DNA of 64,000 nucleotides from Leifsonia sp. CL147 (lineage in GTDB: Bacteria; Actinomycetota; Actinomycetes; Actinomycetales; Microbacteriaceae), in the NCBI RefSeq assembly GCF_900114565.1, contig NZ_FOTM01000003.1, forward strand, positions 30,454-94,453. Reading direction: 5' to 3'. Below the pieces are notes generated by a model. It was given only the letters and a program-made list of their open reading frames with translations, was not told where the DNA came from and ran no database searches. Shown here piece by piece: positions 21,936 to 30,509 of this stretch. The translations under genes and the position numbers were made by a program. Numbering within the stretch: position 1 is the stretch's first letter; every line of letters starts with the position of its first letter.

Positions 21936-22547
21936 TCAGGACGCGGGAATGTTGCCCAGCACGCTCTGCATCAACGGTGCGGCATCGCCCGGTTCGAAGA
22001 AGGCGCCGGACTCCGCGACCACCCAGTAGCTGCCGCGGAAGATCTGGACCTGGCCCGAGGTTCCTGGCTCGAAGTAGCCTTCCACCTGCGGGGGGACGCC
22101 ATACGTCGGCACCGGCTTCGAGGCCGTGATCGCCGCGTTCTTCAGGCCTTCCAGCTGGCTGGCCGGAGGCTTCGCGACAGCGATCTGGACAACTTGTCCG
22201 CTGGTCTGGTTCTTCCAGGCGCAGGACACTCCCTGCCAGTCGGCGATCTTCTTCTCGAGCGTCCCGTCCTTCGGCGCGTAGTCCGGGTCGACTCCGTAGT
22301 TCGGGTTGAACGCGTAGAGCTGGTCGGCGGTCAGCACCTGATCGCAGGTGAGCCCCACGGGGGTCGGCGGGTCGGTCGGAGTCGGCGTGGGCGTCGGGCC
22401 CGCCGACGGGGAGTCGCTCGCCGCGGCGGGTCCGTCGGAGGAGGCCGACGACGTGGGCGTCGACGAGCAGCCGGCGAGGGCGGCGACGATGAGGCCTGCG
22501 GCAGTGGTCGCTGCGAGAAGGGCGAAGCGGCGGGAAGTGGAGGGCAT
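21936..22547 (-). CDS. Lipoprotein, DUF3558-like
   Basis: A 203-residue exported lipoprotein. The signal sequence [27 protein letters not shown] ends in the lipobox LAGC (Cys27), followed by a Ser/Pro/Thr linker with a [12 protein letters not shown] stretch. The folded part (about 65-203) has two cysteines likely to form a disulfide (LTCDQVL and [10 protein letters not shown]), a layout like DUF3558 and related actinobacterial lipoproteins. No function is known. I place the start at ATG 22547, since residues further upstream are not signal-like. The gene is divergent from argS. Confidence 0.75.
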   Translation of the reverse strand: MPSTSRRFALLAATTAAGLIVAALAGCSSTPTSSASSDGPAAASDSPSAGPTPTPTPTDPPTPVGLTCDQVLTADQLYAFNPNYGVDPDYAPKDGTLEKKIADWQGVSCAWKNQTSGQVVQIAVAKPPASQLEGLKNAAITASKPVPTYGVPPQVEGYFEPGTSGQVQIFRGSYWVVAESGAFFEPGDAAPLMQSVLGNIPAS

Positions 22548-22649
22548 TCGTCTCGTCTTTCTGCTCGGCGCGCGGCGTCCGGGAGCGCGTCGGGTTGACC
22601 CTATCAATTCGGCCGGTGGGGACCGCGGGAGCGGCCCCGGGCATCCCGG

Positions 22650-22655
22650 TAGAAT
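22650..22655 (+). promoter_or_regulatory. -10 element TAGAAT of argS, probably leaderless
   Basis: TAGAAT ends eight bases before the argS ATG and the intervening TCGTTCCTC has no Shine-Dalgarno sequence. The spacing fits transcription starting at the start codon. Confidence 0.55.
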
Positions 22656-22663
22656 CGTTCCTC

Positions 22664-24367
22664 ATGACTCCCGCTGACCTCTCCGCCGCTCTCCTCGACA
22701 TCGTGACGACGGTGGTCGAGCGTCGACGCGAGGCCGGCGCCGACGTCCCCGAGCTGTCCCTGACCGCGGACGACGTGCCGCTGGAGCGGCCCAAGAACCG
22801 CGACCACGGCGACTGGGCGTCCAACGTCGCCATGCGACTGGCCAAGAGGGTCGGAGCGAACCCTCGCGAACTCGCGGGTGAGATCGCCACCGCTGCAGTC
22901 GGCATCGACGGCGTCGCCTCCGCCGAAGTGGCCGGCCCCGGCTTCATCAACTTCCGGCTGGATGCGGCCGCCGCCGGCCTCCTGGCCAAGACGATCGTCG
23001 ACGCGGGCGACGCCTACGGACGCGGTCACACCTACGACGGCCTCCGGGTGAATCTGGAGTTCGTGTCCGCCAACCCCACCGGCCCTGTGCACATCGGCGG
23101 AGCCCGGTGGGCGGCCGTCGGCGACAGCCTGGCGCGCATCCTCCAGGCCGAAGGCGCGGACGTCACGCGCGAGTACTACTTCAACGACCACGGCTCGCAG
23201 ATCGATCGGTTCGCCCGCAGCCTGCTGGCCGCCTACCTCGGCGAGCCGACACCGGAGGACGGCTACGGCGGCGCGTACATCGGCGAGATCGCCGAGCGCG
23301 TCGCAGCCGCCTACGCGGCCGACGAGACCGGCGGCGACCTCGCGGGCCTCCCGCGCGAGCAGCAGCAGGAGGTGTTCCGCTCGATCGGCACCCAGCTGAT
23401 GTTCGCGGAGATCAAGGCGCGCCTCCACGCCTTCGGCGTCGACTTCGACGTCTACTTCCACGAGGATTCGCTGCACGAGTCGGGAGCGGTGGAGCGCGCC
23501 ATCGCGCGCCTCCGGGAGCAGGGGCACATCTTCGAGGCCGACGGCGCCATCTGGCTGCGCACCACGGCATTCGGCGACGACCGCGACCGCGTCGTGATCC
23601 GGTCGAACGGCGAGCCCGCGTACATCTCCGGCGACCTGGGCTACTACCTGGACAAGCGCGAGCGGGGCTTCGAGCAGAACATCATCATGCTCGGCGCCGA
23701 CCACCACGGCTACATCGGCCGCATGATGGCGATGGTCGAGGCGTTCGGGGATGTGCCGAACGTCAACCTCCAGATCCTCATCGGCCAGATGGTCAACCTG
23801 CTGAAGGACGGCGAGCCCGTCCGCATGTCCAAGCGTGCCGGAACGATCGTGACGCTCGACGACCTGGTGGATGCGGTGGGCGTCGACGCCGCGCGCTATG
23901 CGCTGGTGCGCTCCTCGACCGACTCGCAGCTCGACATCGACCTCGACCTGCTGACCAAGCGCAGCAACGACAACCCCGTGTACTACGTCCAGTACGCTCA
24001 CGCGCGGACCCGGTCGGTCGCGGCGAACGCCGAGAAGTCCGGGGTCGACCGCAGCGTGTTCGCGCCGGAACTGCTCACGCACGAGACCGAGTCGGCGCTG
24101 CTCGGCGGTCTGCAGGAGTTCCCGCGGGTGGTGGCCCTCGCGGCCGAACTCCGGGAACCGCATCGCGTCGCGCGCTACATCGAAGAGCTGGCGGGCCTGT
24201 ACCACGCGTGGTACGCAGTGAGGGACGGTTCGACGCGCGTGCTCCCGCACGGCGAGGAGCCCGTGACCGATCTGCACCGCACGCGCCTCTGGCTGAACGA
24301 CGCGACCGGCCAGGTCATCCGCAACGGTCTCGGCCTCGTGGGGGTGTCCGCGCCGGACCGCATGTGA
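22664..24367 (+). CDS. argS: Arginyl-tRNA synthetase
   Basis: A 567-residue class Ia synthetase. The HIGH-type signature is [16 protein letters not shown] (HIGG near residue 143), and the KMSKS-type loop is RMSKRAGTI (about 386-394). An N-terminal Add-1 domain ([18 protein letters not shown]) and the C-terminal DALR anticodon-binding region ([22 protein letters not shown]) are present. It charges tRNA-Arg, of which one species (CCG) is encoded nearby. The start ATG 22664 was chosen because the longer upstream frame overlaps the lipoprotein promoter, and a -10 box directly precedes this ATG. It begins the argS-lmeA-lysA-hom-thrCB run. Confidence 0.95.
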   Translation: MTPADLSAALLDIVTTVVERRREAGADVPELSLTADDVPLERPKNRDHGDWASNVAMRLAKRVGANPRELAGEIATAAVGIDGVASAEVAGPGFINFRLDAAAAGLLAKTIVDAGDAYGRGHTYDGLRVNLEFVSANPTGPVHIGGARWAAVGDSLARILQAEGADVTREYYFNDHGSQIDRFARSLLAAYLGEPTPEDGYGGAYIGEIAERVAAAYAADETGGDLAGLPREQQQEVFRSIGTQLMFAEIKARLHAFGVDFDVYFHEDSLHESGAVERAIARLREQGHIFEADGAIWLRTTAFGDDRDRVVIRSNGEPAYISGDLGYYLDKRERGFEQNIIMLGADHHGYIGRMMAMVEAFGDVPNVNLQILIGQMVNLLKDGEPVRMSKRAGTIVTLDDLVDAVGVDAARYALVRSSTDSQLDIDLDLLTKRSNDNPVYYVQYAHARTRSVAANAEKSGVDRSVFAPELLTHETESALLGGLQEFPRVVALAAELREPHRVARYIEELAGLYHAWYAVRDGSTRVLPHGEEPVTDLHRTRLWLNDATGQVIRNGLGLVGVSAPDRM

Positions 24368-24406
24368 CCGCCCGACCGCACCACGACCGAACGGAGGGAC
24401 GACCGG

Positions 24407-25207
24407 ATGAGCGACGACACCACGGAGCTGTCGACGGAACCGGAGACGCCCGCCCCCAGCGGGAGCCGCCGTCCTCGCTGGCAGCGGCTGCTGCTCACCG
24501 TGGGCATCCCGGTGGTCGCGGTCGTCGTCCTGCTGGTCGTGGCCGACAGCGTCGCCCGCGCGTATGCGGAGCAGCGCGTCTCGGCCGAGATCGAGAAGAA
24601 CCTGCCTGCGGGGGTGAGCGGCCAGGTCTCCACCCACATCGGCGGGTTCTCGGTGCTGCAGCAGTACCTCTCCGGGAGCTTCGAGCGCGTCGAGCTGGAT
24701 GCGCCGCACCTGATCGTGCAGGGCGCGCCCCTGAACGCGACCATCGTCGCCACCGGCGTCCCGACGGATTTCTCCAAGCCCATCGCGGACGCGACAGGGA
24801 CGCTGTCCATCGGCCCGGCCGCCCTCAACACGCTCGTGAAGATCCCCGGCGCGACCGGGGACATCACCCTCGGGCCGGGCACCATCGGCTACGACGGCAG
24901 GATCGATCTGCTCGGCCTCCCGGTCGGGTACACGGTCACGGCGACGCCGAAGGCGGACGGCAAGCAGGTGCTGCTGCAGCCGGACAAGGCATCGCTGAAG
25001 ACCGGCGCGGGCAGCGTGAACCTCGGCCGGCTGCTGGAGGCGCTCACCGCGCGCGGCCCCTTCCCGGTCTGTGCCGCCCAATACCTCCCGGACGGCGTCC
25101 AGGTCGCGAACATCGCCGTGACGCCGACCGAGGCGACCGTCCAGCTCACCGCGAGCGGCTTCGTCCTCGACCAGCGCTTCCTCACCAGCAAGGGGAGCTG
25201 TTCGTAA
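24407..25207 (+). CDS. LmeA-like phospholipid-binding protein (DUF2993)
   Basis: A 266-residue protein with a cytosolic acidic N-terminus, one membrane anchor (about 27-48, LLLTVGIPVVAVVVLLVVADSV) and an extracytoplasmic DUF2993 domain. The domain contains VSTHIGGFSVLQQYLSGSFERVELDAPHL, GAPLNATIVATGVPTD and ALTARGPFPVCAAQYLPDGVQV. In mycobacteria LmeA is a periplasmic phospholipid-binding protein needed for lipomannan elongation; here the role is inferred by family. The start ATG 24407 has GGAGGGACGACC upstream. It lies 39 bases after argS and before a terminator-like hairpin. Confidence 0.78.
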   Translation: MSDDTTELSTEPETPAPSGSRRPRWQRLLLTVGIPVVAVVVLLVVADSVARAYAEQRVSAEIEKNLPAGVSGQVSTHIGGFSVLQQYLSGSFERVELDAPHLIVQGAPLNATIVATGVPTDFSKPIADATGTLSIGPAALNTLVKIPGATGDITLGPGTIGYDGRIDLLGLPVGYTVTATPKADGKQVLLQPDKASLKTGAGSVNLGRLLEALTARGPFPVCAAQYLPDGVQVANIAVTPTEATVQLTASGFVLDQRFLTSKGSCS

Positions 25208-25214
25208 CACGCAG

Positions 25215-25233
25215 GGGGCCCGCACGAGGCCCC
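25215..25233 (+). terminator. GC-rich hairpin after the LmeA-like gene
   Basis: GGGGCC (25215-25220) pairs perfectly with GGCCCC (25228-25233) across a seven-base loop, eight bases after the stop. No U-tract follows. A -10-like TAGACT at 25236-25241 begins directly after it, so it may separate argS-lmeA from lysA transcription. Confidence 0.5.
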
Positions 25234-25235
25234 GA

Positions 25236-25241
25236 TAGACT
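25236..25241 (+). promoter_or_regulatory. -10 element TAGACT for the lysA-hom-thrCB operon
   Basis: TAGACT lies about 90 bases before the lysA ATG. It would give a leader of roughly 80 bases containing a small GGACC/GGTCC hairpin (25269-25284). The leader is too short for a lysine riboswitch, and I see none. Confidence 0.4.
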
Positions 25242-25329
25242 TCTCGTGTCATCTCCATCCGGCTTCAGGGACCAATCCGGGTCCGCTCGCCTGTGAGACC
25301 CCCACTCGTCACCACCCGTGAGGTTCCCT

Positions 25330-26796
25330 ATGGCCCGTTCCGATGCCGCACCCAACCCGCTCGCCCCGCCGTGGCTGCATGTCCCGGCGGACGCCAACGC
25401 GCTCGTCCCCGGGCTCTGGTCCCGCACGACCGACCGCGTCGACGGTGAGCTCGTCGTCGGCGGTGTAGCCGTCGGTGAGTTGGCCGGGCGTTTCGGGACA
25501 CCGCTGTACGTGGTGGACGAGGCCGACGCCCGCGCCCGTGCCGCTGAGGTGCGCCGGGCGTTCGACCGGGCCTTCGCCGAGGTGGGGTCCGCCGCGAAGG
25601 TCTACTACGCAGGCAAGGCGTTCCTCAGCATCGAGATCGCGCGGTGGATGGATGAGGCCGGCCTGAACATCGACGTCTGCACCGGGGGCGAGCTGGCTGT
25701 CGCACTCGCCGCGGGCGTCGACCCCGAGCGGCTGGGCTTCCACGGCAACAACAAGTCGCTCGCCGAGATCGACCAGGCGGTCGGCGCGCGCGTCGGCGCG
25801 ATCGTCATCGACAGCCTCCAGGAGATCGGCCGCGTCGCCGAGGCGGCCGAGCGCCACGGCGTCCGGCAGAGCGTCCGCCTGCGGGTGAACAGCGGCGTGC
25901 ACGCGCATACCCACGCCTTCCTCGCGACCGCGCACGAGGACCAGAAGTTCGGCATCGCCCTCGACCGGGCGGCCGAAGCGGTCGCTCTGATCCGGTCGCA
26001 CGGGTCGCTGGAGTTCCGCGGACTGCACTGCCACATCGGCTCGCAGATCTTCGGCGCGGACGGCTTCGTCGAGTCCGCGGCGCGTCTCCTGTCGGTGCAC
26101 AAGGAGCTGCTGTCCGGGGGAGACGTGCCCGAGCTGAACCTCGGCGGCGGATTCGGCATCGCCTACACCGCGGCAGACGACCCTGCGTCGATCGACGAGT
26201 TGGCGCGCCGTATCGCCGTGACCGTCCAGACAGGGTGCGAGGCGCTCGAGATCCCGACGCCGGTCGTCGCCTTCGAGCCCGGACGCTCCATCATCGGGAC
26301 GGCAGGCTTGACCCTGTACACGGTCGGCACGATCAAGGACGTCCCCGTCATCGTCCAGGACGACGGCGAGACGGCGGTCCGCCGTTACGTGAGCGTGGAC
26401 GGCGGGATGAGCGACAACGCCCGCCGCGCGCTGTACGAGGCCGACTACTCGGCCCGGATCGCGAACCGGGTGTCGGCAGCGGCCCCGGAGCTCGTGCGCG
26501 TCGCCGGGAAGCACTGCGAGAGCGGCGACATCGTCGTGGACGCCGAGTACCTGCCCGGCGACATCGTTCCCGGCGACCTGCTGGCGGTGCCCGCGACCGG
26601 CGCCTACTGCTGGTCCCTGTCCAGCAACTACAACCACGTGGGCCGGCCGCCGGTGATCGCCGTGCGCGACGGGGAGGCGCGGGTCATCGTCCGCGGTGAG
26701 ACCATCGAAGACCTCCTCGCCCGTGACGCCGGGTACGCACCCGCCGCACCCGCGACCACCGCCGGATCCGTGCCGAAGGAGCGCAGCAACGCATGA
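25330..26796 (+). CDS. lysA: Diaminopimelate decarboxylase
   Basis: A 488-residue fold-III PLP enzyme. The PLP lysine is Lys96 in VYYAGKAFLS. GGELAVALAAGVDPERLGFHGNNKS, the HCHIGSQI motif, LNLGGGFGIAY and the C-terminal CESGDIV (active-site Cys) and GAYCWSLSSNYNH are all LysA features. It makes L-lysine from meso-diaminopimelate. The start ATG 25330 has GAGG eight bases upstream; a GTG at 25318 coincides with that site. Its stop overlaps hom by four bases (ATGA). Confidence 0.95.
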   Translation: MARSDAAPNPLAPPWLHVPADANALVPGLWSRTTDRVDGELVVGGVAVGELAGRFGTPLYVVDEADARARAAEVRRAFDRAFAEVGSAAKVYYAGKAFLSIEIARWMDEAGLNIDVCTGGELAVALAAGVDPERLGFHGNNKSLAEIDQAVGARVGAIVIDSLQEIGRVAEAAERHGVRQSVRLRVNSGVHAHTHAFLATAHEDQKFGIALDRAAEAVALIRSHGSLEFRGLHCHIGSQIFGADGFVESAARLLSVHKELLSGGDVPELNLGGGFGIAYTAADDPASIDELARRIAVTVQTGCEALEIPTPVVAFEPGRSIIGTAGLTLYTVGTIKDVPVIVQDDGETAVRRYVSVDGGMSDNARRALYEADYSARIANRVSAAAPELVRVAGKHCESGDIVVDAEYLPGDIVPGDLLAVPATGAYCWSLSSNYNHVGRPPVIAVRDGEARVIVRGETIEDLLARDAGYAPAAPATTAGSVPKERSNA

Positions 26797-28196
26797 TCGA
26801 GTACCGCAATCTCCGCGTCGCCCTGCTCGGGGCCGGCTCCGTCGGCTCCCAGGTCGCCCGTCTCCTCCTCGAGCAGGGGGACGAGTTCGCCTCCCGCATC
26901 GGCGCCCGGCTGGAGCTCGTCGGCATCGCCGTCCGCGACGTGGATGCGCCGCGCGACGCCGACCTGCCGCGCGAACTGTTCACGACCGATGCGAGCTCCC
27001 TCATCCTCGGGGCCGACATCGTCGTGGAGCTGATGGGCGGCGTCGAGCCCGCCCGCGGCTTCGTGCTGGAGGCCTTGAACTCCGGAGCGGATGTCATCAC
27101 CGCGAACAAGGCCCTGCTGGCGACGCACGGTCCCGAGCTCTTCGACGCCGCCGAGCAGGTCGGCGCGCAGCTCTACTACGAGGCCGCGGTCGCCGGTGCC
27201 ATCCCGATCATCCGCCCGCTGCGCGACAGCCTCGCCGGCGACCGGGTCAACCGCATCCTCGGCATCGTCAACGGCACCACGAACTTCGTGCTGGACCGGA
27301 TGGATGTGCACGGCGAGACCTTGCAGGACGCCCTGGCCACCGCCACCGACCGCGGCTACGCCGAGGCGGATCCGACCGCGGACATCGGCGGGTACGACGC
27401 GGCCCAGAAGGCGGCCATCCTCGCCAGCCTCGCCTTCCACACCGTCGTTCCGCTGGAGCGCGTCTACCGCGAGGGCATCACCAGCGTGACGAAGGCCCAG
27501 GTGGATGCGGCGCGCGAGGCCGGAGCGGTCATCAAGCTCCTGGCGATCTGCGAGCGGCTGACCGACCCCGAGACGGGCGAAGAGGGCGTCTCCGCCCGCG
27601 TGTACCCCGCCCTGATCAGCCGGGACCACCCGCTGGCGGCCGTGCACGGCGCGCACAACGCCGTCTTCGTCCAGGCGGCTTCCGCCGGCGACCTGATGTT
27701 CTACGGCGCCGGCGCCGGCGGCGTCGAGACGGCCTCCGCCGTCCTCGGCGACGTGGTCTCCGCCGCCCGGCGGCACGTCGTCGGCGGACCGGGCGTTGCC
27801 GAGTCCACGCACGCCGACCTGCCGGTTCTCGACATCGGCCGGGTCGTCACGCGCTACCAGATCACTCTGGAGGTGAAGGACCAGCCCGGCGTGCTCGCGG
27901 CCGTCGCGCGCATCCTCAGCGACGGCGGCGTCAGCGTCGAGACCGTCCAGCAGTCCGTGCCGAATCAGACGGGCCCGGTGATCATCCCCGGTCCGGCTCT
28001 CGCGGGAGGTGCCTCCGCGGCCGCCTCCGGTGCAGCCGCCGGGAGCCCGATTCACGGCGGTGGCAGGGCCACCGCTACCCTTGTCATCGGTACCCACGAA
28101 GCCGAGGAGGCCGCGCTGGCGGCCACCGTGGAGGCTCTCGCCGCGAGCGACGTCGTGATCGCCATCTCTTCCGTTCTCCGAGTCGAAGGATCGTAA
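26793..28196 (+). CDS. hom: Homoserine dehydrogenase
   Basis: A 467-residue enzyme. The NAD(P)-binding VALLGAGSVGSQVARLL (9-25) is followed by ITANKALLA and the catalytic-domain signature ILGIVNGTTNFVLDRM, AEADPTADIGGYDAAQKAAILASLAF. The C-terminal ACT domain starts at YQITLEVKDQPGVLAAVARIL and would bind threonine for feedback control. It is interrupted around residues 390-430 by a Gly/Ala-rich insertion (GPALAGGASAAASGAAAGSP). It converts aspartate-semialdehyde to homoserine. It overlaps lysA by four bases and thrC by one, showing tight coupling. Confidence 0.95.
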   Translation: MIEYRNLRVALLGAGSVGSQVARLLLEQGDEFASRIGARLELVGIAVRDVDAPRDADLPRELFTTDASSLILGADIVVELMGGVEPARGFVLEALNSGADVITANKALLATHGPELFDAAEQVGAQLYYEAAVAGAIPIIRPLRDSLAGDRVNRILGIVNGTTNFVLDRMDVHGETLQDALATATDRGYAEADPTADIGGYDAAQKAAILASLAFHTVVPLERVYREGITSVTKAQVDAAREAGAVIKLLAICERLTDPETGEEGVSARVYPALISRDHPLAAVHGAHNAVFVQAASAGDLMFYGAGAGGVETASAVLGDVVSAARRHVVGGPGVAESTHADLPVLDIGRVVTRYQITLEVKDQPGVLAAVARILSDGGVSVETVQQSVPNQTGPVIIPGPALAGGASAAASGAAAGSPIHGGGRATATLVIGTHEAEEAALAATVEALAASDVVIAISSVLRVEGS

Positions 28197-29317
28197 TGCC
28201 CCAGCCCAAGGCCTACAGTCGTCAGTGGCGTGGCGTCCTGCGTGAGTACGCGGACCGCCTGAACATCTCCGACGCCACTCCGATCGTCACGCTGGGCGAG
28301 GGCGGCACGCCGCTCATCCCGGCCCCGGCGCTCTCCGCGCGGACGGGCGCCGACGTCTGGGTGAAGTTCGAGGGGATGAACCCCACGGGGTCGTTCAAGG
28401 ACCGCGGCATGACCATGGCCATCTCCAAGGCCGTCGAGCACGGCGCGAAGGCCGTCATCTGCGCCTCCACCGGCAACACCTCGGCGTCCGCCGCCGCCTA
28501 CGCGACGCACGCGGGCATCCAGGCCGTCGTGCTGGTCCCCGAGGGCAAGATCGCCATGGGCAAGCTCAGCCAGGCGATCGCGCACAACGCCCAGCTGCTG
28601 CAGGTGCAGGGCAACTTCGACGACTGTCTCGACATCGCCCGGGAGCTCGCCACCAACTACCCGGTGCACCTGGTGAACTCGGTCAACCCCGACCGCATCG
28701 AGGGACAGAAGACGGCGGCCTTCGAGGTCGTGGAGGCTCTGGGCGACGCGCCCGACTTCCACATCGTCCCGGTCGGCAACGCCGGCAACTACACGGCCTA
28801 CCACCGTGGCTACACCGAGGAGCTGCAGCGCGGCGAGTCGACGAAGCTGCCGCGCATGTTCGGCTTCCAGGCCGCCGGCAGCGCGCCGATCGTCCTCGGC
28901 CACGCCGTCAAGGAGCCGGACACGATCGCGACCGCCATCCGGATCGGCAACCCCGCGTCGTGGGAGCTCGCGCTCAACGCGCGCGACGACTCCGACGGGT
29001 ACTTCGGCGCGATCGACGACGCCAAGATCCTGGAGGCGCACCGCATCCTCTCCGCCGAGGTCGGGATCTTCGTCGAGCCCGCGTCCGCGATCAGCGTCGC
29101 CGGTCTCCTCGAGCGGTCGGACGCGGGCATCATCCCGGCGGGATCCACCGTCGTCCTGACCGTCACCGGCCACGGCCTCAAGGACCCGCAGTGGGCCCTC
29201 CGCACGGCCGACGGCTCCGACGTCCAGCCGACCGTCGTCCCGGTCGACACGACCGCGATCGCCGACGTGCTCGGGCTGTCGGCGAACGCCGAAGCGACGT
29301 CGGAGGCGACCGCGTGA
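28196..29317 (+). CDS. thrC: Threonine synthase
   Basis: A 373-residue fold-II PLP enzyme of the short actinobacterial type. The PLP lysine is in NPTGSFKDRGMTMA; other motifs are ICASTGNTSASAAAYA, VPVGNAGNYTAYHRGY and VVLTVTGHGLKDP. It converts O-phosphohomoserine to threonine. Its ATG shares one base with the hom stop (TAATG) and its TGA overlaps the thrB GTG. The order hom-thrC-thrB is the usual actinobacterial one. Confidence 0.95.
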   Translation: MPQPKAYSRQWRGVLREYADRLNISDATPIVTLGEGGTPLIPAPALSARTGADVWVKFEGMNPTGSFKDRGMTMAISKAVEHGAKAVICASTGNTSASAAAYATHAGIQAVVLVPEGKIAMGKLSQAIAHNAQLLQVQGNFDDCLDIARELATNYPVHLVNSVNPDRIEGQKTAAFEVVEALGDAPDFHIVPVGNAGNYTAYHRGYTEELQRGESTKLPRMFGFQAAGSAPIVLGHAVKEPDTIATAIRIGNPASWELALNARDDSDGYFGAIDDAKILEAHRILSAEVGIFVEPASAISVAGLLERSDAGIIPAGSTVVLTVTGHGLKDPQWALRTADGSDVQPTVVPVDTTAIADVLGLSANAEATSEATA

Positions 29318-30270
29318 CCTCGCCCGACCTCCGGGGCCGCGCGGTCACGGTCAAGGTTCCCGCGACCAGCGCGAACCTCGGGCCGGGCTTCGACACGCTC
29401 GGGCTCGCGCTCGCGCTCTACGACGAGCTCGAGGTCGCGGTCCGCGACGAGCCCGGCGCCACCGTCGAGGTCATCGGCGTGGGCGAAGGCGAGGTGCCGA
29501 CCGACGAGAGCAACCTCGTCGTCCGGGCGATCGCGCACACCTTCGACGCCGTCGGCATCCCGGTGCCCGGCCTCCGCCTGCGTGCGCGCAACAGCATCCC
29601 GCACGGCCGGGGGATGGGCTCCTCCGGCGCCGCCATCGTCTCCGGCATCATGGCAGCCACGGGCCTCCTGGAGGGCGTGGTCGACCTCGACGCGCAGCAG
29701 CTGCTGGCGCTCGCGAACGACATGGAGGGCCACCCCGACAACGTCGCGCCCGCCCTGTTCGGCGGTCTCACCATCGCCTGGGTGACTCCGGACGGCCCGC
29801 GTTTCAAGAAGCTCATCGTGCACCGCGGCGTCTCGCCGCTCGTGCTGGTCCCCGAGCACGTCATGTCGACGGCGCTCGCCCGCAGCCTCCAGCCGGAGTC
29901 GGTGCCCCACGAGGACGCCGTCTTCAACGTCTCCCGCTCCGCACTGCTCGTCGCCGCTCTCATCCAGAGCCCCGAGCTGCTGCTCGCCGCCACCGAGGAC
30001 AAGCTCCACCAGAGCTACCGGGCGTCGGCCATGCCGGAGACCGACAGGCTGATCACGCTGCTCCGGGAGAACGGCTTCGCGGCTGTGGTCTCCGGGGCGG
30101 GTCCGTCGATCCTGGTCCTCGGCAGCGACCCGGGTCAGCGGCTGGCCGCGGCGAAGCTCGTCGAGCAGTCGGCGCAGACGCGCTGGCAGCCGCTGATGCT
30201 GGCCGTCGACTTCAAGGGCGCCACCGTGACGCGCCAGGAGGCGACCGTCTCGGACACACCGGCGGCCTAG
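29314..30270 (+). CDS. thrB: Homoserine kinase
   Basis: A 318-residue GHMP kinase. It begins VKVPATSANLGPGFDTLGLAL and contains the ATP-binding PHGRGMGSSGAAIVSG (about 91-106) and the late AVVSGAGPSILVL motif. It phosphorylates homoserine for ThrC. The start is GTG 29314, giving a four-base GTGA overlap with thrC. An ATG further upstream in the same frame lies inside thrC and is rejected. It is the last gene of the amino-acid run; a 239-base gap to rho follows. Confidence 0.95.
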   Translation: MTSPDLRGRAVTVKVPATSANLGPGFDTLGLALALYDELEVAVRDEPGATVEVIGVGEGEVPTDESNLVVRAIAHTFDAVGIPVPGLRLRARNSIPHGRGMGSSGAAIVSGIMAATGLLEGVVDLDAQQLLALANDMEGHPDNVAPALFGGLTIAWVTPDGPRFKKLIVHRGVSPLVLVPEHVMSTALARSLQPESVPHEDAVFNVSRSALLVAALIQSPELLLAATEDKLHQSYRASAMPETDRLITLLRENGFAAVVSGAGPSILVLGSDPGQRLAAAKLVEQSAQTRWQPLMLAVDFKGATVTRQEATVSDTPAA

Positions 30271-30296
30271 GGTCGGGAGCGTCGGTGCCGAGGTGG

Positions 30297-30302
30297 TAAA
30301 CT
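30297..30302 (+). promoter_or_regulatory. Possible -10 element TAAACT of rho
   Basis: TAAACT follows GGTGG about 27 bases after the thrB stop. It would give a rho leader of about 200 bases. No strong -35 is seen. Confidence 0.35.
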
Positions 30303-30368
30303 GCAGACGCACCCGCGAAGAACCCGCGTCACGAGCGAATCCAGCTTCCGGGTGATCTCCTAGCAATC

Positions 30369-30416
30369 ATGCCGTCACTCCTGCCTGCCGTCCCGGATGT
30401 CCGGGCGGCGACGTAG
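30369..30416 (+). CDS. Possible 15-residue leader peptide upstream of rho
   Basis: ATG 30369 opens a short frame, MPSLLPAVPDVRAAT, ending at TAG 30414-30416, about 90 bases before rho. CCCGGA-TG-TCCGGG (30392-30405) forms a hairpin inside it. There is no good Shine-Dalgarno sequence. It may be a regulatory upstream ORF controlling rho by attenuation, or chance. Confidence 0.25.
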   Translation: MPSLLPAVPDVRAAT

Positions 30417-30471
30417 CGCGGATCAGAACGCAGCGCGTAACCGGCAGTTCATGTGACGAAGCTTCACAGAC

Positions 30472-30489
30472 GGCGCGCGTAGACGCGCC
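30472..30489 (+). promoter_or_regulatory. Hairpin just upstream of the rho ribosome binding site
   Basis: GGCGCG (30472-30477) pairs perfectly with CGCGCC (30484-30489). GGGGGAAAGGA follows directly and the rho GTG lies 20 bases after the stem. It may influence translation or termination in the rho leader. Confidence 0.4.
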
Positions 30490-30509
30490 GGGGGAAAGGA
30501 TCCTCTTCC

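Noticed and set aside
22604..25258. 884-codon open frame on the minus strand opposite argS and lmeA
   Set aside because: No recognisable domain; composition (Arg, His, Asp, Gly) is that of the complement of coding sequence, and argS is unambiguous.
25242..25329. Lysine riboswitch upstream of lysA
   Set aside because: The leader is only about 80 bases with a single small hairpin; a lysine riboswitch is much longer and more structured.
26696..28195. Long N-terminal extension in frame with thrC
   Set aside because: It runs out of frame through hom with low-complexity Arg/Pro/Ala sequence. ThrC begins at 28196 at a TAATG coupling site.
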